This document shows, piece by piece, positions 57,911 through 64,000 of a stretch of DNA of 64,000 nt (positions within the stretch are counted from its first letter, which is position 1; every line of letters begins with the position of its first letter). Under the pieces are notes generated by a model, which saw only the letters and a program-made list of their open reading frames with translations, searched no databases and had not been told where the DNA came from. The translations under genes and the position numbers were made by a program. The stretch spans positions 2,046,001-2,110,000 of the forward strand of contig NZ_JACHMY010000001.1 of NCBI RefSeq assembly GCF_014205135.1, written 5' to 3'. This DNA comes from Kribbella italica. Lineage in GTDB: Bacteria > Actinomycetota > Actinomycetes > Propionibacteriales > Kribbellaceae.

Positions 57911-60376
57911 ATGCCGAGTCTCACAGTCGACGGCGCCCTCACCCGGGCCGCCGCACTCACCGTCCACAGCTACGACGTCGATCTCGACCTGACCCGCGGC
58001 GACCGCGTGTTCGGGTCCGTCACCCGGATCGCCTTCGCCGCGACCGGCGACAGCACGTGGCTGGACGTCCGGCCCGACGAGCTGCTCACGGTGACCCTGA
58101 ACGGGACGCCGGTCGACGTCGCCGGGCTGAACGACGGACGGCTCGAGCTGACCGGCCTGGCCGCGGACAACGAGCTGGTCGTGGACGCGACGATGCTCTA
58201 CTCCAACGACGGCGAGGGGCTGCACCGCAGCGTCGACGCGGCCGACGGCCTGGTCTACCTGTACGCGATGTCGTTCCTCGAGGCCGCGCCGCGGATCTTC
58301 GCCTGCTTCGACCAGCCTGACCTCAAGGCGCCGTACCGGCTGAAGGTGACCGCCCCGACCGAGTGGGTCGTCCTCGGCAACGGCGCGGCCCGGCAGGTCT
58401 CCCCCGGTCGCTGGGAGCTCGCCGAGACCAAGCCGCTGTCGACGTACTTCGTCACGCTGGTCGCCGGCCCGTACCACCAGCTGCTCGACGAGCACGACGG
58501 CATCCCGCTCGGCGTCGTCGCGCGGCAGTCGCTGAAGGACGCGCTCGACCGCGAGGCCGAGGACATCTTCGAGGTGACCAAGCAGGCCTTCGACGAGTTC
58601 CACCAGCTGTTCGGCTACCGCTACCCGTTCGGCGAGTACCACCAGGCGTTCGTGCCGGAGTTCAACGCCGGCGCGATGGAGAACCCGGGCTGCGTGACGT
58701 TCCGCGACTCGATGGTGTTCCGCTCCGCCGCGACCGACTCCGAGCGGTCCAACCGGGCCCGGACGATCGTGCACGAGATGGCCCACCAGTGGTTCGGTGA
58801 CACCGTCACGATGAAGTGGTGGAACGACCTGTGGCTGAACGAGTCGTTCGCCGAGTACATGGCGCACCGGGTCTCGACCAAGGCCACCAAGTACGCCGAC
58901 AACTGGATCGACTTCGCCTTCATCCGCCGCTGGTGGGGACTGCAGGCCGACCAGCGCACGTCGACCCACCCGGTCGCCTCCGACCCGGGCAAGGACGCCG
59001 CCGCGTCGCTGGACGACTTCGACGGCATCTCGTACGCCAAGGGCGCCGCCGTCCTGAAGCAGCTGGCCGCCTACCTCGGTGACGACGTGTTCCTGGCCGG
59101 CGTCCGGGCGCACATCGAGGCGGCGGAGTTCGGCAACGCGACCTTTGCCGACCTGGTCGCGAAGTGGACCGACGCCGGGGCCGTCGGGCTCGAGGCGTGG
59201 GCGCAGGCCTGGCTGCGAACGCCGGGGCTGGACACGATCAGCGCCGAACGCACCGCCACCGGCGTACTGCTGCGGCGGACCGCTCCGGCGCAGTACCCGG
59301 CCGACCGGCCGCACAAGTTCACGATCGGCGCGTACGACGCCGACGGGCAGCTGGTCGCCTCCGCGCCGGTGCTGCTCGACGCCGCCGAGGTCCCGGTCGA
59401 GCTCGACCTGGCCGGCGCCGTCGTGATCGTGCCGGACTGCGCCGACGACACCTGGGCGAAGATCCGGCTCGACGAGCAGACGCTCGCGCAGCTGGCCGCC
59501 GTCCTGCCGAAGATCGAGGACGGGGTCACCCGGGCGGTCGTGTTCAACAGCCTGCGCGACGCGACCGCGGACGCCGAGCTGGACCCGCGGACCGGGTTCG
59601 ACGCCGTGCTCTCGGCGCTGCCGAGCGAGACCAGCGACATCGCGGTCGGCTCGATGGTCAGCTGGGTGCTGGCGCACCTGGCCGGGTTCGTCCTGCCGTA
59701 CGAGGAGTCGCGGGCGCGGTTGTCCGCCGTACTGACCGAGCGGCTGGGCACGGTCGAGGCCGGCAGCAGCGTGCAGCTGCAGGTCCTGCGGTCGACGATC
59801 CGTACGACGGCCGACGTCGACCTGCTGCAGGGGTGGCTCACCGGCACCGACGTACCGGACGGGATCACCGTCGACGCCGACCTGCGCTGGCTGATCACGC
59901 TGCAGCTCGCGCGGCTCGGCGCGATCGACGACGCCGGCATCGACGCCGAACTGGCCCGCGACACCTCCTCGGAGGGCGTCGTGCACGCGACCCGGTGCCG
60001 CGCGGCGCTGCCGACGGCCGAGGCCAAGGAGCGCGCCTGGGCGCAGCTCACGACCGATGCCGACCTGTCCAACTACGAGCTGTACGCCGCCGCCGAGGGG
60101 TTCTGGAACCCGGCGCGGACCGACCTGACGGCGCCGTACGTCGAGCGGTTCTTCGCCGAGATCGCCGGGACCGAGAAGCTGCGGTCGGGCTGGGTCGTTG
60201 CGCGGTCGGCGCAGCTCGCGTTCCCGGTGTACGCGGTCGACGAATCGACCGCGCGGCTGGCCGCGGGACTGGTCGCCGACGAGACCGTTTCGGCCGGGAT
60301 CCGGCGCTCGGTCGGGGACCGTGCGGACGATCTGGACCGGGCGCTCGCGGTGCGGACGGCGTACCCGGTCGGCTGA
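57911..60376 (+). CDS. pepN: Aminopeptidase N (M1 family)
   Basis: 821-aa zinc aminopeptidase, actinobacterial type. The exopeptidase motif is GAMEN (254-258), the zinc site HEMAH (288-292) with the distal Glu in WLNESFAEYM. It lacks a signal peptide, so it is cytoplasmic, removing N-terminal residues from peptides. ATG 57911 is preferred to GTG 57902. The C-terminal half is the helical ERAP1-like domain. It is followed by 9-bp direct repeats and the sepH gene. Confidence 0.95.
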   Translation: MPSLTVDGALTRAAALTVHSYDVDLDLTRGDRVFGSVTRIAFAATGDSTWLDVRPDELLTVTLNGTPVDVAGLNDGRLELTGLAADNELVVDATMLYSNDGEGLHRSVDAADGLVYLYAMSFLEAAPRIFACFDQPDLKAPYRLKVTAPTEWVVLGNGAARQVSPGRWELAETKPLSTYFVTLVAGPYHQLLDEHDGIPLGVVARQSLKDALDREAEDIFEVTKQAFDEFHQLFGYRYPFGEYHQAFVPEFNAGAMENPGCVTFRDSMVFRSAATDSERSNRARTIVHEMAHQWFGDTVTMKWWNDLWLNESFAEYMAHRVSTKATKYADNWIDFAFIRRWWGLQADQRTSTHPVASDPGKDAAASLDDFDGISYAKGAAVLKQLAAYLGDDVFLAGVRAHIEAAEFGNATFADLVAKWTDAGAVGLEAWAQAWLRTPGLDTISAERTATGVLLRRTAPAQYPADRPHKFTIGAYDADGQLVASAPVLLDAAEVPVELDLAGAVVIVPDCADDTWAKIRLDEQTLAQLAAVLPKIEDGVTRAVVFNSLRDATADAELDPRTGFDAVLSALPSETSDIAVGSMVSWVLAHLAGFVLPYEESRARLSAVLTERLGTVEAGSSVQLQVLRSTIRTTADVDLLQGWLTGTDVPDGITVDADLRWLITLQLARLGAIDDAGIDAELARDTSSEGVVHATRCRAALPTAEAKERAWAQLTTDADLSNYELYAAAEGFWNPARTDLTAPYVERFFAEIAGTEKLRSGWVVARSAQLAFPVYAVDESTARLAAGLVADETVSAGIRRSVGDRADDLDRALAVRTAYPVG

Positions 60377-60388
60377 TCACTACGGGTT

Positions 60389-60415
60389 GTGACTAGTGTG
60401 ACTGGTGTGACCAGA
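60389..60415. repeat. Three 9-bp direct repeats upstream of sepH
   Basis: GTGACTAGT, GTGACTGGT and GTGACCAGA follow each other without gaps, starting 12 bases after pepN's stop and 136 bases before sepH. They could be binding half-sites for a regulator of sepH or merely a small tandem duplication. Confidence 0.5.
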
Positions 60416-60550
60416 AGGACCCCGCTGAGCAGGCACGATGTGATTTCGTGACGTAACCTCCACAATGACCGCCCGGCACGGCGCGCCGGTCTTGGTCAGG
60501 CAGCACGTCACGGGAGAGACTGTCGAGAACCGCACAGGAGAACATAGGCA

Positions 60551-62392
60551 ATGCGCGAGGCGAGGCTCGTCGGTCTGAGCCAGGACGGCACCAAGCTGGT
60601 CCTGGCCGTGGCCGAGACGGGTGAGGAGTTCGCCGTCCCGGTCGACGACCGGTTGCGTGCGGCCCTGCGCGGCGACCGTGCCCGACTCGGCCAGCTGGAG
60701 ATTCAAATGGAGAGCGCGCTGCGCCCACGAGACATCCAGGCTCGTATCCGCGCCGGCGAAAGTCCCGAGGCGGTCGCGGCCGTCGCCCAGATGCCGATGG
60801 AACGGGTGATGGCGTTCGCCGGCCCGGTCCTGGCCGAGCGCGACCACGTCGCGAACCTGGCCCAGCGCGCCTCCGTCCGGCGTCGCGGTGGTGGGGACGC
60901 TCCGACCCGCAACCTCGGCGCCTGGGTGACCGAGCGGCTGCGGATCCGCGGTGTGGATCCGGCCGCGGCCGAGTGGGACGCCTGGCGGCGCGAGGACGGC
61001 CGCTGGGCGGTTCGCGTGTCGTACCCGGTGGCCGAGGACGACGAGAAGGTCGCCATGTTCGCCTACGACGCTCCGGGGCGGTACGCCGTACCGGACGACG
61101 ACGAGGCGCGCTGGCTGGTCGGCGAGCAGGCGCAGGTGCTGCCGCCGCAGCAGCCGGAGCGGCGGTTGACCGCGGTCGCCGACATCGACCTGTCGCTGGC
61201 GCCGGACCACGGGGCGGACAGCTACGAGGCCGCTGGGTTCGAGGACACGGTCAACCTGACGCGGGCCCGCCAGCAGTACGCGCGCGACAACAACCCGCGG
61301 GACTTCGGTCAGGAGATCGACCGCGACTTCGGACGCGACCCGCAGCCGCCGGTGCGCGAACCGAACCACTCGTACCCACGGGAAGCGCCCGGCCGCGAGG
61401 CGACCGGACGGGACGTCGCCCGGGACAGCGGACGAGACCTCTCCCGCGACAGCGGGCGGGACGTGGCCCGCGACAGCGGGCGGGACTTCTCGCGCGACTC
61501 GGTGCGGGAGAGCTTCACCGGGCGTGATCCGGAGCGCGGTCCGCGCCGGGTGCACTCGGTGCCGAGCCCCGACGAAGAGCCCACCCTCATCAACGTCCCG
61601 CTGGAGCCGCCGCCGGCCCTGCGCCCGACCGTGCGCGCCGTCGAACGCCCGACCCAGCCGGCCACCACCCCGCCGGAAGAACGCGCCGCCGCCCCCGAGA
61701 ACCGCTTCACCGAACGCCGCACGCCGCCGCCCGAGGCTCCGGCCGAAGAGCGCGACCCCGAACGCCGCCAGGCCGACGCACGCCGCCCCGAGCCCCGCGA
61801 GGCGGAAGCCCGCCAGGCCGACCGATCGGCCGAACCCGATCGTCAGGCAGAAGCGCGCCAGAACGGGCGCTCCGACGAGCGGCGCGAGTCGCGTCAGGCG
61901 GACCCACGCCGCTCCGACGAGCAGCGTGAGCCGCGTCAAGCGGAAGCACGCCGCTCCGAAGTGCGCCAGGCCGACCGCTCGGCAGAGCCGGAGCGGCAGG
62001 TCGAGGAGGCTCGTCGTACTGAGCCTGCTCCGGCCGATCCGCGGCACCCGGAGCTCGAAGCCGAGGTCAAGGCCGCGGACCCGCGGCACCCGGAGCTTCA
62101 GCAGCCGGCGCGGCCCACGATCCCCAAGCCGTTCGACCCGCGCCGCGGCAACCAGGAGAACCGGGTCACCCAACCCACGCTCCCCACCGCCCCGGCACCC
62201 AAGCCGACCACCGACGCGCCGCCGGCCGCTAAGCCGGAGGCCCCGGCTGCCAAGCCAGAGACCCCCGCGGCTGCCGCGGAGACTCCGGCCGAGCCTGCTC
62301 CGGAGCCGAAGAAGAAGCCGGCCCGTCGAGGCTCCAAGCGCGCCAGCGTCCCCAGCTGGGACGAGATCATGTTCGGCAAGAAAGCCGACTGA
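60551..62392 (+). CDS. sepH: Septation protein SepH, long form
   Basis: 613-aa cell-division protein. The N-terminal DUF3071/HTH region is intact: MREARLVGLSQDGTKLVLAV, RPRDIQARIRAGESPEAVAA (HTH-like) and WVTERLRIRGVDPAAAEWDA. In Streptomyces SepH stimulates FtsZ assembly through this region. The C-terminal part is low complexity and much longer than in known SepH (about 340 aa): four 8-residue repeats of RDVARDSG type at 287-318, Arg/Glu/Ala-rich RQAD/RRSD repeats at about 398-485, two ADPRHPEL units, and a conserved end KRASVPSWDEIMFGKKAD. ATG 60551 follows AGGAG. Confidence 0.93.
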   Translation: MREARLVGLSQDGTKLVLAVAETGEEFAVPVDDRLRAALRGDRARLGQLEIQMESALRPRDIQARIRAGESPEAVAAVAQMPMERVMAFAGPVLAERDHVANLAQRASVRRRGGGDAPTRNLGAWVTERLRIRGVDPAAAEWDAWRREDGRWAVRVSYPVAEDDEKVAMFAYDAPGRYAVPDDDEARWLVGEQAQVLPPQQPERRLTAVADIDLSLAPDHGADSYEAAGFEDTVNLTRARQQYARDNNPRDFGQEIDRDFGRDPQPPVREPNHSYPREAPGREATGRDVARDSGRDLSRDSGRDVARDSGRDFSRDSVRESFTGRDPERGPRRVHSVPSPDEEPTLINVPLEPPPALRPTVRAVERPTQPATTPPEERAAAPENRFTERRTPPPEAPAEERDPERRQADARRPEPREAEARQADRSAEPDRQAEARQNGRSDERRESRQADPRRSDEQREPRQAEARRSEVRQADRSAEPERQVEEARRTEPAPADPRHPELEAEVKAADPRHPELQQPARPTIPKPFDPRRGNQENRVTQPTLPTAPAPKPTTDAPPAAKPEAPAAKPETPAAAAETPAEPAPEPKKKPARRGSKRASVPSWDEIMFGKKAD

Positions 62393-62408
62393 CTCCGCAC
62401 CAACCACC

Positions 62409-62446
62409 AACAAGTACCAGCCACCGATCGAGGGCTGGTACTTGTT
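62409..62446 (+). terminator. Strong terminator hairpin after sepH
   Basis: AACAAGTACCAGCC (62409-62422) pairs perfectly with GGCTGGTACTTGTT (62433-62446) around a 10-base loop, 17 bases after the sepH stop. It separates sepH from the polycysteine leader and gene that follow. Confidence 0.85.
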
Positions 62447-62507
62447 CTGGTTGGAGGCCGTCGAACAGTTCCCTCACGGACAGTCGTCTCAGATCGCGGT
62501 CGGTGTT

Positions 62508-62543
62508 TTGGCGTCCGCGACAAGCTCTGCCATGATCTTCCGC
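62508..62543 (+). promoter_or_regulatory. Promoter with start site at the polycysteine peptide ATG
   Basis: TTGGCG (62508-62513) and CATGAT (62531-62536) are exactly 17 bases apart, and 7 bases separate the -10 from the ATG at 62544. Transcription should start at or next to the A of this ATG, giving a leaderless short ORF. It lies just after the sepH terminator. Confidence 0.6.
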
Positions 62544-62582
62544 ATGCGTATCTCGCTGTGTTGTCGCTGTTGTTGTCGCTGA
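62544..62582 (+). CDS. Leader peptide MRISLCCRCCCR, probable Cys-responsive attenuator
   Basis: A 12-codon ORF with five TGT cysteine codons among its last seven sense codons (CCRCCC R), all the same codon, ending TGA 62580-62582. In-frame ATG 62532 would make a 16-residue form but lies inside the -10 element. Polycysteine leaderless ORFs act as cysteine-responsive attenuators in mycobacteria (published family knowledge); the layout here is the same. Cysteine or tRNA-Cys starvation would stall the ribosome just before the hairpin. Confidence 0.65.
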   Translation: MRISLCCRCCCR

Positions 62583-62604
62583 CGCGCGCCGTCTGAGGCG
62601 CGCG
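62583..62604 (+). promoter_or_regulatory. Hairpin abutting the polycysteine stop codon
   Basis: CGCGCGCC (62583-62590), GTCTGA loop, GGCGCGCG (62597-62604): perfect 8-bp GC stem that begins on the first base after the leader stop. It is ideally placed to be opened or blocked by a ribosome on the cysteine codons and to control the gene 67 bases downstream. Confidence 0.65.
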
Positions 62605-62670
62605 AGGCCCTGTCCATCTCCAGGCCCGCCCGCCGACACCAGCACTCACAGGATTCCGGATACCTTCCCG

Positions 62671-63084
62671 ATGAACCTCAGCGCTTTCGCCGACCTGCTC
62701 GCGTCCCGTGGACTGCGGCTGCTGCCGGGCTCGCACGCCGTCCCGGTCGACCTCCTCGTTCAGTTGCCTGACGCAACGATCGTCCGGTTCACCGCCCGCG
62801 GCCGGACCCTGCGCCTGCGCCAGTACGCCGCCGACGCGCTCACCACGATCGCGATCCCCACCGAGTGCGGCTGCGGCGACCACCACCCGCAGACCGGCCC
62901 GAACCGCGTCACCCTCAGCGCGTACGCCGAACCACTCGCCGAGCGCCTCATCGACGGCGAACTCGTCTTCGGCTGGACCGCCCACGAAGCCGGCCTGCTC
63001 CGCCTCGCCGACGCCGCGCCGTACTTCTTCGACCTGCTCGCCGCACTCCCCCAGCACCAGCGCACCCTCGTCGGCGTCGCCTGA
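62671..63084 (+). CDS. Unrecognised 137-aa protein controlled by the polycysteine leader
   Basis: I do not recognise this family. The protein is 137 aa, likely soluble, starting MNLSAFADLLASRGLRLLPG with a basic strand-rich middle (ATIVRFTARGRTLRLRQYAA), then IPTECGCGDHHPQTGPN, a CGC-DHH cluster that could bind metal or carry a reactive thiol, and a helical C-terminus. No strong ribosome-binding site precedes ATG 62671 (AGGA is 18 bases away), so translation may depend on the upstream leader. Function in sulfur or metal homeostasis is only suggested by the leader. Confidence 0.7.
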   Translation: MNLSAFADLLASRGLRLLPGSHAVPVDLLVQLPDATIVRFTARGRTLRLRQYAADALTTIAIPTECGCGDHHPQTGPNRVTLSAYAEPLAERLIDGELVFGWTAHEAGLLRLADAAPYFFDLLAALPQHQRTLVGVA

Positions 63085-63112
63085 CGCGGACTACCCCGGC
63101 CAGCGCATCCGC

Positions 63113-64000
63113 TCAGCGGAAGTCGGCCTGGTGATCGACCGCCCACTGCGCGAACGACCGCGGCACGCGCCCGGTGATCCGCTCGAAGTCCTCGGTCGGC
63201 GGCAACGCGCCACACCCGTCGAGGGCGTCCGCGAGCACCGCCAGCCGCCATGCGAGGTACTCCTCCGGGCACCCTTCGAGCCGCCACTGCTCCTTCGCCT
63301 GCTCAGGCGTCAGCTCCTCGAACGCCACGTCCCTCCCCAGCGCGGCGCCGATCGCCCGCACCTGCTCGACCTGCGACACCCTCGCCGGCCCGGTGATCGT
63401 GCAAGCCCGCCCGACCAGTTCGTCGGTCACCAACGCCTGGACCGCGATCTCCGCGACATCCACCTCGTGAACCCACGGATAGCCCGCTTCGCCGTACGGC
63501 GCTCGCACAGCCTCCTTCGCCTTGATCGCAGGCGCCCATCCCAACGAGTTGACCGCCAGCAGCCCCGGCCTGACATGGGTCCATTCCGCACCGGTCGCCT
63601 CGACGGCCACCTCGACCGCCCGATGAGCCGCCCGCTCCTCCTCGAGGTGGGCCTGCAGCGCGTCGACCGGCGACGCGACCGGTGCGAACCCGGCAGCCGC
63701 CGCGGAGTGCACCACGAAGCGGCTGACCCCGTGGCGCACCGCCTCGGCGACGAAACCCGCACCCGCGCCGGCGACGTACGCGAAGGGGAACACATACGCC
63801 CGGTCGACCCCACTGAGTGCCGCGGCCCAGGACTCGGGCTCCCCGAAGTCGCCCCGGACGACCTCGACGCGGGCGGCTCCGCCTGTTGCGCTACCGAGCA
63901 GCGCACGCGCAGCATCCGGCGTCCGACTCATCGCGCGGACGTCAACGCCGGCCGAAGACAACAGCCGGACCACCTCGCGCCCGATGTTGCCCGTGGCTCC
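63113..64000 (-). CDS. NmrA-like NAD(P)-binding protein, N-terminus beyond window
   Basis: At least 296 residues of an NmrA/SDR-a5-type protein are visible. The glycine motif GATGNIGREVVRLL sits at the very window edge, so only a short N-terminal stretch is missing. YVFPFAYVAGAGAGFV and RFVVHSAAAAGF, then the C-terminal PWVHEVDVAEIAVQALV, fit the family (NAD(P)H quinone reductase-like or redox sensor). It is convergent with the unknown 62671 gene across 28 bases. Confidence 0.85.
   Translation of the reverse strand, partial: GATGNIGREVVRLLSSAGVDVRAMSRTPDAARALLGSATGGAARVEVVRGDFGEPESWAAALSGVDRAYVFPFAYVAGAGAGFVAEAVRHGVSRFVVHSAAAAGFAPVASPVDALQAHLEEERAAHRAVEVAVEATGAEWTHVRPGLLAVNSLGWAPAIKAKEAVRAPYGEAGYPWVHEVDVAEIAVQALVTDELVGRACTITGPARVSQVEQVRAIGAALGRDVAFEELTPEQAKEQWRLEGCPEEYLAWRLAVLADALDGCGALPPTEDFERITGRVPRSFAQWAVDHQADFR

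Noticed and set aside
61409..61504. 24-bp repeats considered as CRISPR or minisatellite
   Set aside because: They are in frame, encode degenerate 8-residue units of SepH and have no unique spacers.

Overview
The window reads as chromosome of a high-GC actinomycete. GC3 is very high and GTG/TTG starts are common. It carries actinobacterial marker families: a septation protein SepH, an F420-type LLM oxidoreductase, a mycothiol-dependent maleylpyruvate-isomerase-like protein and an LppU-like membrane protein. A Kribbella-like member of the Propionibacteriales is my inference; nothing in the window proves the genus. There are no rRNAs, tRNAs, insertion sequences or CRISPR arrays that I can see. 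Gene density is high and most same-strand neighbours overlap by 4 bases or sit within 20 bases.

Layout. 1-2.9 kb: end of a carbohydrate ABC importer (binding protein, two permeases). 3.4-10.8 kb: a minus-strand operon for uptake and oxidation of a sugar or sugar acid (2-hydroxyacid dehydrogenase, enolase-superfamily enzyme, binding protein, two permeases, TIM-barrel isomerase, YCII protein), read divergently from a LysR regulator with a candidate operator between them. 10.8-34 kb: many small-molecule-modifying and resistance-like genes, including a PrmC-like methyltransferase, three GNAT acetyltransferases, a TetM/OtrA-like ribosomal protection protein, four APH-fold kinases, four glyoxalase/VOC proteins, several methyltransferases, a UMP-kinase paralogue, a lone tyrosine recombinase, a glycosyltransferase, a GMC oxidoreductase with its TetR neighbour, and a TipA-type MerR drug-sensor operon. 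34-48.6 kb: regulators (WYL, Lrp, MerR), oxidoreductases, a MerR-methyltransferase fusion, a class IV aminotransferase, a propionyl/acetyl-CoA synthetase, a rhomboid protease and an MFS exporter. 48.7-64 kb: an APC transporter, a DUF389 protein, a large secreted subtilase, a TrmB/LuxR-type regulator, a secreted HNH nuclease, YaaA, an aldo/keto reductase, PepN, SepH, and a small unknown gene behind a polycysteine leader; an NmrA-like gene runs off the end.

The most interesting signals are regulatory. (1) At 62508-62604 a promoter places its predicted start exactly on the ATG of a 12-residue polycysteine peptide, whose stop codon abuts a perfect 8-bp hairpin, upstream of an unrecognised gene. 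(2) At 18300-18577 an AT-rich promoter, a tiny leader ORF and mutually exclusive hairpins that can hide the Shine-Dalgarno sequence precede a THUMP-type RNA methyltransferase, the architecture of a translational attenuator. (3) Two TipA-type MerR systems about 9 kb apart carry the same operator (CCTGACG-TCR-CGTSAGG) inside 19-bp-spaced, apparently leaderless promoters. One regulates a VOC/MerR/sORF/APH operon; the other precedes a MerR protein whose drug-binding domain is replaced by a methyltransferase. (4) Three convergent gene pairs end in a shared CTAG that serves as TAG stop for both strands.

The only stretch over 300 bases without a protein-length gene is 18106-18577, and it is filled by the attenuator described above.
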